Below, piece after piece: positions 9,311 through 17,709 of a stretch of 59,588 nucleotides of DNA (position 1 is its first letter; the number at the start of each line of letters is the position of its first letter). The notes under the pieces were generated by a model. It was not told the DNA's origin. It searched no databases and saw only the letters and a list, made by a program, of their open reading frames with translations. The translations under genes were made by a program, and so were the position numbers. Source of the DNA: Pirellulaceae bacterium (GTDB lineage: Bacteria > Planctomycetota > Planctomycetia > Pirellulales > Pirellulaceae); assembly GCA_016784735.1 (NCBI GenBank), contig JADHUC010000015.1:1-59588 (forward strand), in the 5' to 3' direction.

Positions 9311-11233
9311 TCATTGATGCCACTCGCCAACGAACGGTTCGTAGTAGGCGCGCCATTCGCGTTGGAACCACACGGGCGACGATGGGAAACCTTCCTGGCC
9401 CAAGGCGTCCACAGCCACAATGTAGTACCGACGTGAGTCCTTGCCCGCGGTGGTATCGGCGTAGGCTGTTCCCGAGATCGGATCAGATGTCAGACGCGAG
9501 ACGGGATCCTTGTTCCACCGGCCATCCATGCGATAGATGCGATAGCCGGTGATGCCTTTCTCTGGGTTCGCCCGCCACTTGAGACGACAAGTCGTGCGGT
9601 CCTCGCGGCTGTACACTTCCTGGGGCGATGACGGGATCGTGAAAAACGCCGGCGAAGGGCCGCTGACCGATCCCCGCTCGTTGACGGCCCGAATCCTATA
9701 TGCGAATACCGCTAGAGGATACGGTCGCCCGGACCGGTCCAGTCGCTCAGGATGCATCTTTCGATCATAAATCGGTTCGCCGTCAATCGTCTGCGGCGTG
9801 CCAAGATCGACCGTATCGTCGACGAACGACGCGGAACGGATCGCGTCAGCCGTGAGTCGCTTGAAGTCGCCGATTCGGCGGATCGCACCAACCGAGGGCG
9901 AGGCCAACGAAGGCGTGCGCAACTTGAGACGTCGCAGTTGGTCTTCGCTCCAGACTTCCACCACCGCGCGTTCGACGTGATAGCCGGTCACGGTTGGATC
10001 GTCTGTTGCCGTCCAGTCGATTTGGACATTCGTTCTTGCGATCACCGAAACCACAGCGTCCTCGACGATCGGCGGCGTCTGGCGCGGTTTGGGCCCTGGC
10101 GGCTCGTAACCGTCCGTGGCGGTCGCGTAGCGATACGTCCAAACCTGTTGCTGGCGTGGTCGGCCCGTGCAGTTTTCCAGGATGGTCAGATTCAGCTCCG
10201 GCGCAGAGATCAGTTGCCGAGTGCGATTGCCGGCCGGGTCGGGTTCGGTCGACGGATTCAACCGCGTCCATTTGTTGGCACCGGCATCAAAAGCCCAAGT
10301 CTGCACCTCGTGCCGTGCGTCGTCGTCACTGCCGGTCGTGACTTTCACGATCGCCAGGACGACGCGACCGATCGGATCGTAAGTCAGCACAGCGTCGTTC
10401 TTATTTGTCGGCGGCATCGACGCGGGCTTCATGTCTCGCCACTCGTTACGATCTACGCTGTAGGTCCAGGTGTGCGGGTCGTCCGTGAACTGCGCCCCGA
10501 ACAGCACGTGAACCTTGCGGGCCGCGTCGTACGCCATGTTGCCGCCGCTTCTTAAAGCCGGTTCATTGGCCGGTTTGGGCCAGCGCCATTCGTTTTGCCA
10601 AGGATCGTAGAGCAACGTCCCCTCGTGGCTGCCTTCGCCGGCGAACACGACCACGACTTGATGGTCGCTGTCCCACGAAGCGCAACGGTAAGGGGCCAGC
10701 CGCGGCGTCGGCAGCGGTCGCATGTTGCGCCAGCGGTTCGCTGCCAGATCGTACGTCCAGACCGAGGAGTCGTTCAGATAAAGCTCTCGTTCCCACTGCC
10801 AGCCGTGGCTACCGCTGAAAAGCGGAAAGCGAATGTAGCGGGCGATCGTCGGATCGTAGACATTCTGCGTGTTGCAGCAGACTCCGGGCGGCGAAGTGTT
10901 CGGCTCCTTCAACGTCCACTTGGCAGTCAATAGATCAAAGGTCCACACCTCGGCTCCCTGCTCGCCGCCGCCACCCTGGTTGTGCCCACCGTAGCGGACC
11001 AGCAATCGGTGGCGGCTGTCCCACACGCAAGCGCCTTCGTAGCCCATACGCGGCGAAATCGGGCCATCGGGCAAAGGGCTGCGTTTCACCCACGTATTCG
11101 CCTCTTGCGACGCGATCGACGAGGGCTCGGCGGCAGAGACGGCCCATACGTTGAGAGCGGGCGAGTCTGTTGGTACCTGTACGGCAACCAACAACAAGGC
11201 GGTGATCCACGTTCGCAGGAAATGTCTCTTCAT
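9311..11233 (-). CDS. Secreted Kelch-repeat protein with fibronectin-type domains
   Basis: This 640-residue protein has an N-terminal signal peptide (residues about 9-35). Residues about 45-370 contain Kelch/galactose-oxidase-type repeats (WTFDLLTAKWTL, WTYDLAANRWRNM, WTYSVDRNEWRDM, WAFDAGANKWTRL). Residues about 390-620 look like two fibronectin type III-like modules (TGYHVERA, GYRIYRMDG). It is probably a surface carbohydrate-binding or adhesion protein; no copper-radical residues of galactose oxidase are obvious. Its start lies nine bases after the stop of the upstream gene at 11243, so the two are probably co-transcribed. Confidence 0.8.
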   Translation of the reverse strand: MKRHFLRTWITALLLVAVQVPTDSPALNVWAVSAAEPSSIASQEANTWVKRSPLPDGPISPRMGYEGACVWDSRHRLLVRYGGHNQGGGGEQGAEVWTFDLLTAKWTLKEPNTSPPGVCCNTQNVYDPTIARYIRFPLFSGSHGWQWERELYLNDSSVWTYDLAANRWRNMRPLPTPRLAPYRCASWDSDHQVVVVFAGEGSHEGTLLYDPWQNEWRWPKPANEPALRSGGNMAYDAARKVHVLFGAQFTDDPHTWTYSVDRNEWRDMKPASMPPTNKNDAVLTYDPIGRVVLAIVKVTTGSDDDARHEVQTWAFDAGANKWTRLNPSTEPDPAGNRTRQLISAPELNLTILENCTGRPRQQQVWTYRYATATDGYEPPGPKPRQTPPIVEDAVVSVIARTNVQIDWTATDDPTVTGYHVERAVVEVWSEDQLRRLKLRTPSLASPSVGAIRRIGDFKRLTADAIRSASFVDDTVDLGTPQTIDGEPIYDRKMHPERLDRSGRPYPLAVFAYRIRAVNERGSVSGPSPAFFTIPSSPQEVYSREDRTTCRLKWRANPEKGITGYRIYRMDGRWNKDPVSRLTSDPISGTAYADTTAGKDSRRYYIVAVDALGQEGFPSSPVWFQREWRAYYEPFVGEWHQ

Positions 11234-11242
11234 GACTGATCC

Positions 11243-12520
11243 TCACTTCCACAGTTCAACTTCGTGTTCTTGGCCGTCAGCCCTATACGCGTCGGCCTCG
11301 ATTGGTCGGTAGCCTTCCTTCCCGAAGTTGTATTCCACTTGGTCGTGTGGCGCCCATTTCCACTCGTACACGCCATTCTTGTCGGCCTTCACTGGGATCT
11401 TCGTAGTAAGGACGTTGGGGTGTCGGTGGTTGTAGAGCGACTTGCCGCCGCGCCATCCCTCGATCCCCACGGAGACCTCGGGCACGGGTTTGCCGGAGTC
11501 GTCCACGAATCGGAGTCGAAGCGTCTTGCCGGGTTCGAGCTGGAAATCGGCCGGCGGGTTCTCTCGAGTAATCGTGATCTTCTTCAGTTCCGGCGCCCAC
11601 CCCTCCGCCATAACCGTCAACGAAATGGTCGCGGGCGGCAGCGGGGGGAAGCGGTACACCCCCCGCTTGTCCGTGCGGACTTCCTGGCTGCCCCACATCA
11701 AGTACGGATCGTCGCCCCATACCACGACGGCCCCCACGACCGGCTTCCCCTTCGGGTCGGTCACGGCCCCGGTCACGCAGATGCCTCGCGCCATGACGAT
11801 CGTGCCCGTCTGCTGCCGAAGCAATGCGGTGGTAACATTGGCTGCCTTCTGCATGACGCCCCAGCCGGGATCGCTGATATAGTCGGGGTGGCTGAGTTTG
11901 ACGGACACTTCGACTTCGTCGCCTGCGGGGACATTGTTCAAGGTCCATCTCCCTTGGGCATCTGTGATTCGCGCCGCATCTCCTTCGGCCAGCCACGTGC
12001 CGAAGCGGGGACGCGTCTGCTGTTCCTCTCGTCTGACGTGGCGCATCACTTCGACCTTTGCGCCTTCGATAGGCTGGCCGGCCTGATTCTTGACAAGGCC
12101 GCCAATCACCGTTCCTTTCGTGAGTCGAAAGGTGAACTGCTCGGGAATCAAATGGCCGTCGGCCTGAGTCTTGGACCACCACTGAGCGAAAAGCGGCACA
12201 TAGCCATCGGAGCGGGCCCAGATGCGGAGAATCTCGATTTCCTTGGGAAGGTCCACGGTAGCCTGGCCCTGGGCGTCGCATACATAGTCCCGGTTACCCT
12301 TGGCAGGCTCCTTGGCCCAGATCGCCGCATGAAGCCCCGCCCCCCCGACAGGTTTGCCATCCGCTCCGACGACGTGAATCTGTATGGTGCGTTTGCCCTT
12401 CGTCTGCGCTTCCGTGGATTGCGGTTGCTCGGACGCCTGTTCCGCGCCGCCGGCCCGATCCACACAAGCGAAGCTGATCAAGAGCAGAGACAGAAAGAGC
12501 AATCTGCAAGATCGTCTCAT
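11243..12520 (-). CDS. Secreted carboxypeptidase-regulatory-like domain protein
   Basis: This 425-residue protein has a signal peptide (starting MRRSCRLLFLSLLLISFAC). Several Ig-like carboxypeptidase-regulatory-like modules follow, recognised by GVVxDxxGKPVxGAxV-type cores: ADGKPVGGAGLHA, NQAGQPIEGAKVEV, DPKGKPVVGAVVVW and DSGKPVPEVSVGI. It is probably an extracellular structural or surface protein. An in-frame ATG 15 bases upstream (12535) is possible but less natural as a signal-peptide start. It leads an operon with the Kelch gene. Confidence 0.8.
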   Translation of the reverse strand: MRRSCRLLFLSLLLISFACVDRAGGAEQASEQPQSTEAQTKGKRTIQIHVVGADGKPVGGAGLHAAIWAKEPAKGNRDYVCDAQGQATVDLPKEIEILRIWARSDGYVPLFAQWWSKTQADGHLIPEQFTFRLTKGTVIGGLVKNQAGQPIEGAKVEVMRHVRREEQQTRPRFGTWLAEGDAARITDAQGRWTLNNVPAGDEVEVSVKLSHPDYISDPGWGVMQKAANVTTALLRQQTGTIVMARGICVTGAVTDPKGKPVVGAVVVWGDDPYLMWGSQEVRTDKRGVYRFPPLPPATISLTVMAEGWAPELKKITITRENPPADFQLEPGKTLRLRFVDDSGKPVPEVSVGIEGWRGGKSLYNHRHPNVLTTKIPVKADKNGVYEWKWAPHDQVEYNFGKEGYRPIEADAYRADGQEHEVELWK

Positions 12521-12654
12521 GACGTGGTCCTCCACAAGGGGTTCTTAGTCGAATTATGGCAGCGTCAACAAGTTTGATACAGTAGTCTGTTCGTAGGCTG
12601 ACAACTTGACAGAAACGGTTTCAGCAACGGATCAGTCTATCATCCAACCGATGG

Positions 12655-14214
12655 TCACTTGCCCAAAATGAATGCGACCCACTCGGGCAGTTTCTCATAG
12701 AAGTCCGGCGGAAAGGTGTGCTGGTACATACCCGGATAGGTCTTATGCTGTACGCGCGCCCCAGCAGACTCGAACCAGCGTGCGATGCGCGAAGTGAACC
12801 GCAGCGTCAGCGGATGTTCCTCAGCACCGCACAGGCAGACCACTCCGCGAGTCTTCAACAACTCCGTAGGCGTGACTTCGTCCAGCAACAATTCGTTGCC
12901 TCCCGACGATAGGCTGATGGCTCCGGCGTATCGATCCGGATGTCGTGCCACCAGTTCCGCAGCCACCAAACCACCCTGCGAAAAACCATACAGGATGATT
13001 CGTTCAGGATCGATTCGCACGCGATCGCTAACTTCCTGCAGCCCTGACGCGACGCGCTGGGCATTCTCTTTGGGATCATCAGACCAGACATAGGAAGATT
13101 TTCCACGTGGAATCGTTCCGCTGATGCCAACGAAGGCCAAGTCGCAGGCGTCCGCGGCCTCCTGCATTCCATCGACAAAATCCTCGGGATTGCTACCCAA
13201 GCCGTGCAGGCCAACCAGTACGGTGATCGGCTCGCCAGCAGTATAGCCATTGGGCGTCACCACGGCGGTGCTGTTCACTCCGCTCGTGACCCAGTAGGCA
13301 TTGCATTGGTCCAGATATCGGACCATCGTTTTCCATCGAGAATCCCGCCGAACGGCCCTGAGGTCAGGGTCGTCTCGCGCCCAATCGCCGTCGACGCCTT
13401 CCTCTAGGCCGGCTTCCTGCAGCCAATACATCGCCGCCTCGACGTCTCCGGTGCGACTGTAGTAACAAGCCAGGTCGTAGTAGCCACCATCACCCCGTTC
13501 GACGGCCCAAGCCTGGAGTTGGACCGCGGGGCGGTATTCGCCTTCTTGGGCTCGCCCTCGCGCTTCGGACGCCAGCACTTCGGCAGACACGCCGGAAAGC
13601 TCGACTCCCTCGAACGTATCAGAGGGCAAGGATGGTCGGGTTAGTTGGAAGGGCGGCTCCGGTTTCGGCGCTGGCTGCCCTGCGAACGCCGCCAATGTGA
13701 CTCGGGGCTTCGGTCGCAAAACGGAACGTATTCCAATCGCCACGACCAATAGGACAAAGACCGCTCCGGCGATCGAGCCGCAGACGATAAGCAGCCGCCG
13801 AGTCCCCATTCGATCTAAGAACGTCGTTCCAGGGCCTTGCATAGTGGCGTACCGGCCAGAGTGCGGCGGGAGAGTTGGTCCAGCAAGGGGCTGTTCCGGC
13901 AACTGCATGGAGGAGCCTGTCGCGGTTGGCTGACTGAGGGCGTCTGGAGCCAACTGCGGTTTCCCGACGGGGCGCACGATGAAGCTGTGGCCGCAGGAGG
14001 GACAGGCCATCGAGCGCCCGGCCAGTTCAGGCTTGGCCATAAACTGCTTGCCGCAAGGACACGCTGTGGGAAACGGTTGCCTCGGCTTCGTCGCCACTGA
14101 CGGAATGACCAGTGGTTTTCCACAGGCAGAACACGGCATACTTCTACCCGCAAGCTCGGACTTGGCCAGGAAGGCCTGTCCGCATTGTCGACAAACGGTT
14201 TTGATCCTGTTCAT
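12655..14214 (-). CDS. Double zinc ribbon, transmembrane, alpha/beta-hydrolase fusion
   Basis: This 519-residue protein has two tandem zinc ribbons (residues about 7-37 and 52-83, each with paired CxxC/CxC knuckles), a proline-rich linker, one transmembrane helix (residues about 140-165, LLIVCGSIAGAVFVLLVVAI) and an extracytoplasmic alpha/beta-hydrolase of the PHB depolymerase/esterase type. The nucleophile elbow is YGFSQGG and the oxyanion strand ITVLVGLHGLGSNPEDF. A stretch around residues 220-290 resembles TPR helices (YRPAVQLQAWAVERGDGGYYDLACYY is one split example). Cytosolic ribbons joined to an outside esterase suggest a membrane-anchored enzyme. The ribbon sequence is related to that of the protein at 189-737. 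Confidence 0.8.
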   Translation of the reverse strand: MNRIKTVCRQCGQAFLAKSELAGRSMPCSACGKPLVIPSVATKPRQPFPTACPCGKQFMAKPELAGRSMACPSCGHSFIVRPVGKPQLAPDALSQPTATGSSMQLPEQPLAGPTLPPHSGRYATMQGPGTTFLDRMGTRRLLIVCGSIAGAVFVLLVVAIGIRSVLRPKPRVTLAAFAGQPAPKPEPPFQLTRPSLPSDTFEGVELSGVSAEVLASEARGRAQEGEYRPAVQLQAWAVERGDGGYYDLACYYSRTGDVEAAMYWLQEAGLEEGVDGDWARDDPDLRAVRRDSRWKTMVRYLDQCNAYWVTSGVNSTAVVTPNGYTAGEPITVLVGLHGLGSNPEDFVDGMQEAADACDLAFVGISGTIPRGKSSYVWSDDPKENAQRVASGLQEVSDRVRIDPERIILYGFSQGGLVAAELVARHPDRYAGAISLSSGGNELLLDEVTPTELLKTRGVVCLCGAEEHPLTLRFTSRIARWFESAGARVQHKTYPGMYQHTFPPDFYEKLPEWVAFILGK

Positions 14215-14265
14215 CGAGTCGACTCGTTACTCGTATTGCAGTTGCGGGACCTCGGCAATGGGGCA

Positions 14266-14481
14266 CTAGCAATCGCCCGGAGATTCTACGACAAGCCGCT
14301 GATCGTCCACTTCCACCACATCGCCGACCAGGAGCTTACGTCGGCGGCGCGTCTCGATTTCACCATTCACCGTCACCAGGCCATCTTGAATCAACAGTTT
14401 GGCTTGGCCTCCCGTGCCCACAACGGCGCTGAACTTCAGAAACTGATCCAAACGAAAACTAAGAGGTTCTTCGGCGGCCAT
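14266..14481 (-). CDS. S4-domain RNA-binding protein (YbcJ-like)
   Basis: This 71-residue protein is a single S4 domain: FRLDQFLKFSAVVGTGGQAK, then LIQDGLVTVNGEIETRRRRK and VGDVVEV. This is the compact YbcJ/RqcP-like form thought to bind structured RNA on ribosomes. The ATG at 14481 is chosen because it opens directly on the domain; the longer frame from 14577 adds no conserved sequence. It sits 51 bases upstream of the zinc-ribbon hydrolase gene on the same strand. Confidence 0.8.
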   Translation of the reverse strand: MAAEEPLSFRLDQFLKFSAVVGTGGQAKLLIQDGLVTVNGEIETRRRRKLLVGDVVEVDDQRLVVESPGDC

Positions 14482-14577
14482 GACGCGATATCTCGGATAG
14501 TGCCTGAAAAAAACATGCTTTCGCCAAATGTAGGTACCGACTTGTGGCGAGGGCTCACCGCAAAGGGCCTTCGACAA

Positions 14578-14654
14578 ATATTCCTGCCCCGCAATATTCC
14601 TGCCTCATCGTCTGAGAATCGACAGAAGGCAGGAATATCTCGAAGCAGGAATAT
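14578..14654. repeat. Nested direct and inverted repeats of ATATTCCTGC
   Basis: ATATTCCTGCC occurs twice in direct orientation (14578-14588, 14594-14604) and its complement GCAGGAATAT twice after that (about 14629-14638 and 14645-14654). Alternative hairpins are therefore possible. It lies between the split gene ending at 14689 and the S4 gene, both read from the minus strand, and could be a terminator/attenuator or a repeat element. Confidence 0.6.
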
Positions 14655-14688
14655 GAGAATCCTCGCACGGCAACCTCCACGTAACTCC

Positions 14689-15546
14689 CTAACGAGAATC
14701 AGCTACCGGGGACACGGCGTTCTCGCGATAGTCGACCTGTTGGCTCGACCAGCCACGAAACTCACTTGTCGGCTTGCCGGCGGCCTTTGCCTGCTGGTCG
14801 ATGATGAATCGAAAGCCGTCGCAATCGGAGAAGAACAGGTAGTCTCGATTCGCCTCGTACCAATCCTGCCAGGCTTCCGCTGAATCGCCGAACTCGCTTT
14901 GCCCCGTGTAACGGACGAGTTCGCGGACGGATTCCTGCACGTTCTGCTTCGAACGCAAATTGGCAATGCAGTGCTCCAGCAATTCTCGTTTGTGGTTCGG
15001 GATGCCAAGCTTCTCGGCAAACGCGTCGACTTCGAAGACACGTCCCTCGGCGCGGAGGAAGGGCCGCTTCTCGACAAGCCAAGCCTCCGTCTCGTCGATC
15101 GTCTTCCCTCGCGCCTCCGCGGGCAAGTAGCTGCCTAGCGTGCCCAACAAGCCGGGACTTCTGGTCCGGGCGGATTCCAGGTAGGAAAACGGACCGTCTC
15201 TGGTCTTGGTCATTCTCCTTTCGAGGACCGCAGAACCCCGATGCCCGGCGGCATAAACGACCGTGTTCACGAACAGCCGTTTTCCCGCGTCGGTCATGTC
15301 GTCCACCGGCCCTTCGAAGGCCCACAGTGTATAACGCCCATGGCGGACAATCGCCCCGCGATTGGGGCCTTTGCCGCTGGTTCCCTTGGCGATCAGTTCG
15401 GCGTCGATCGAGTTGACGATCGTGTCCAACGTGAGGGCCTCGCCCATGCCGGATTGGCTCTTCGCGGCCTGCTTAAGGACTTGGAGACGTCCATTGTCAT
15501 GGGGGACGGCCAACGGGCTGTTGAGAATCTTGTGGTTGGGTCGCAC
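14689..15546 (-). pseudogene. C-terminal part of a TGA-interrupted ThuA/GATase-like gene
   Basis: This segment of up to 285 codons continues, in exactly the same frame, the N-terminal part at 15574-16068; only a TGA at 15574-15576 separates them. It contains a beta-rich region ending in KRLFVNTVVYAAGH, a phrase typical of the end of ThuA/glutamine-amidotransferase-like domains, followed by a helical C-terminal half (residues about 120-280). The region between the TGA and the first possible start (GTG 15544-15546) still reads as sensible protein (QCLYNVAHGV). No ribosome-binding site precedes that GTG. So this is either the rest of one protein (selenocysteine or readthrough) or the tail of a recently broken gene. 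Confidence 0.6.
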
Positions 15547-15558
15547 ACCATGTGCGAC
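15540..15558 (-). promoter_or_regulatory. Candidate bacterial SECIS-like hairpin after in-frame UGA
   Basis: On the minus strand the 19 bases form a perfect 8-bp stem (GTCGCACA / TGTGCGAC) with loop TGG. Fifteen bases separate the UGA (15574-15576) from the stem and 23 from the loop, and a G lies in the first two loop positions. These values fall within the relaxed bacterial SECIS description (loop 16-37 nt after UGA, G near the loop start). A chance palindrome in coding sequence remains possible. Confidence 0.35.
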
Positions 15559-15573
15559 GTTGTACAGGCACTG

Positions 15574-16068
15574 TCACGTGTAAGGCCGGCCGTTCTTCAA
15601 ATGAAGATTTCCGAAGTAGGCGCAGCCATAACTTCCGTATCCGAGGACCGCTGTGTCGAACTCTCGGCGAAACTTGGTGTACCTTCCTCCGCCGACAAGA
15701 ATCACGAGATTTGCTTGCTGTACCTGCTCCACTGCGACAGCGTTCTCCGTCACGGTCGTCACAGCCATCCCGTGATCTTCGAGCAACTCCTTGATGCCAT
15801 CCGCGACTTTCGATTCCTGCGACGGCGATACTACCAGTACGTGTAGGTCTGCCTCAGGTGGATCCGTGTTCATCGGCATCGGATCGGCGGTCACCGGGGC
15901 CGGGTCGGTGCTCGCCGGTGTTGACTCGGCGTCTGCCGCGCGGCGAGATTCCCTCGCGATCGTCAATGTCGATTCGTTCCTACCGCACGACAGAGTAGCT
16001 GACAGCAGGCCCGCGCCGACCATGAAGGCTGCCACGAGGCGAGACTGATAGGGAATAACACATCTCAT
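15574..16068 (-). CDS. N-terminal part of TGA-interrupted exported ThuA/GATase-like protein
   Basis: These 164 codons have an export signal with a possible lipoprotein cysteine (residues about 8-28, ending SATLSC), a Pro/Thr/Asp linker, and then a Rossmann-like start (LHVLVVSPSQESKVADGIKE, ANLVILVGGGRYTKFRR). It stops at TGA after LKNGRPYT, but the frame continues without shift into 14689-15546. The whole would be about 460 residues. The most economical reading is a Trp (TGG) to TGA change or a selenocysteine codon; a hairpin follows the TGA. See the finding for tests. Confidence 0.65.
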   Translation of the reverse strand: MRCVIPYQSRLVAAFMVGAGLLSATLSCGRNESTLTIARESRRAADAESTPASTDPAPVTADPMPMNTDPPEADLHVLVVSPSQESKVADGIKELLEDHGMAVTTVTENAVAVEQVQQANLVILVGGGRYTKFRREFDTAVLGYGSYGCAYFGNLHLKNGRPYT

Positions 16069-16229
16069 GATTCGTGATGCTCACAAGAAGGGCACTGTGG
16101 TTCCGGCTCAGTGGTTGTTGCGTTGCGGGCCACTGGGCACAAGCTGATTGGATGCCCGCTATTGTACGCTCCGCCTACCCGCAACGGAAGGTTCGCTACA
16201 AGACGACGGTGCGCCAACCACCACGCGGA

Positions 16230-17453
16230 TTATCGAGTTGGCGCTCTCGGCTTCCAGCGAATGGCTTGGAGCGTGTACCCTCGCCCTGCCGGTCGCCCAT
16301 TCTTGGTCTCTCCGTCGCCCGTCACCGTAACGATCGTCCCATCGTCGAGCCCAACACTGCCGGCGTAGCCTACACCGTCGGCCAGAATGTACAGTCTTGG
16401 TTCCCACGTCTTTCCTAGGTCACGGCTAATGCGGGCTCGAATATCGGGCCTACTGACCGGATAACGGTTCTCGTACACCGCGACGATGGTGCTGTCCGAC
16501 AAACGGGCGAGATCACAGTGAGCTTGGCCGAAGACCCAGGAGAGTTGATGCGGTGCGGACCACGAGCGACCGCCATCGTCCGACCACCGTAGTTGAATCG
16601 TCTTGCCGCCAAGCGCGGGATTCGACATTCCTCGGCAAGCGGCAAGGACACGCTGGCCTCCCAGCGGCAGAAGGCCCACCTCGGCCGCGCGGTCGCGAAT
16701 CAACGAGACATCGCCCCAGGATTTCCCATTGTCGTGACTGCGGTAGAAAACTTGAGCGAGCCAGCCGGTCTCGAATGGTTCAACCCGATGGTTGGCGGTA
16801 TCAATCGCGGCGATCAGCGTGCCGTCCGGCAGCGAGACGATGTGGTTTCCGTCGCCCGCCAGAAACGTGTACGGCGGCGGGATCTCCAACGGACCTGACG
16901 TGTGCCAGGTTGAACCCAGATCGTTCGACCGAGAAACTCCGCCAGGGTACGCTTGACGGTCTGGCACGTCTAGTCGAGCGTGAGCTGTAAGATCGTGCGC
17001 CAACAGGACCTGATCCCCGGCCACGCCAAACGCGCGCAGATTGACCGGTCCGGCGGTATCGGGGAGGTTCTTAATCCAACGTCCATTCCAAGAGCGGCCT
17101 TCGTCACGGCTCCAGTACAGATAGGCACCGAATCCCGCCACAATGGTCCCGTCCTTCAGACGCCCAACACGTCCCGTCAGTTTCCACGTTGCGTTGGGCG
17201 TAGGAAGGCGAAGACGTTCGGCAGGAAGGGTACCCACGGGCCTATGTACCGGACGAAACAAACCGTCATACGTAGTCAGGTTCTTGCCCTCCGCCAAACG
17301 CCAGAATGGCTCGGCTTCCACGACGCGAATCGGATAGTCAAGAGCTGCGTCCGTTCGAGACCTAAGAGTCGCTGCCGACTCCGCTATCTCGGCCGATGTC
17401 GCGTTGCCGCACATCGCCAAAATGACGACAAACGCTGAACGATAGCAATTCAT
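16230..17453 (-). CDS. Secreted sialidase-like BNR-repeat protein
   Basis: This 407-residue protein has a signal peptide (residues 1 to about 20) and a six-bladed sialidase-type propeller. Five Asp-box motifs (SxDxGxxW) are visible: SRDEGRSW, SNDLGSTW, SHDNGKSW, SDDGGRSW and SRDLGKTW. The class is exo-alpha-sialidase-like, but many planctomycete members lack proven sialidase activity, so it may process other acidic glycans. Confidence 0.8.
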   Translation of the reverse strand: MNCYRSAFVVILAMCGNATSAEIAESAATLRSRTDAALDYPIRVVEAEPFWRLAEGKNLTTYDGLFRPVHRPVGTLPAERLRLPTPNATWKLTGRVGRLKDGTIVAGFGAYLYWSRDEGRSWNGRWIKNLPDTAGPVNLRAFGVAGDQVLLAHDLTAHARLDVPDRQAYPGGVSRSNDLGSTWHTSGPLEIPPPYTFLAGDGNHIVSLPDGTLIAAIDTANHRVEPFETGWLAQVFYRSHDNGKSWGDVSLIRDRAAEVGLLPLGGQRVLAACRGMSNPALGGKTIQLRWSDDGGRSWSAPHQLSWVFGQAHCDLARLSDSTIVAVYENRYPVSRPDIRARISRDLGKTWEPRLYILADGVGYAGSVGLDDGTIVTVTGDGETKNGRPAGRGYTLQAIRWKPRAPTR

Positions 17454-17709
17454 TTCCGGTCCTCATTCAATTGCCGCCGAGCAGTTGCCCTGTTGAAGTC
17501 AGTGCGCCAACGCCTTTGGCTGCCGTCGCCAAAACTAGCTCCTTGAAGGACGTGGAGTTGCGTTCCTGTCCTTGATCGGGCGACGGCTGTAATCCCTTCC
17601 AGATGCGTCGACCATCGTCCGCTCAAAGTTTGCCCTTTCAGGGAAGGACGCTCACGCTCTGAGCCGAAGCCCACTGGTCACTGTTCTGCACTGGGGATTG
17701 TGGCGCGAA

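Noticed and set aside
11264..12577. A 437-codon plus-strand frame opposite the carboxypeptidase-regulatory-like gene
   Set aside because: The minus-strand gene has a signal peptide and repeated domains; the plus frame has no recognisable motif.
15544..15546. Independent start (GTG) for the gene part 14689-15546
   Set aside because: No ribosome-binding site precedes it, the frame is continuous with the upstream part apart from one TGA, and the sequence between TGA and GTG reads as protein.
16069..16229. A promoter or gene in the space between the split gene and the sialidase-like gene
   Set aside because: Short frames there lack motifs and start signals; nothing supports a gene or a defined promoter.
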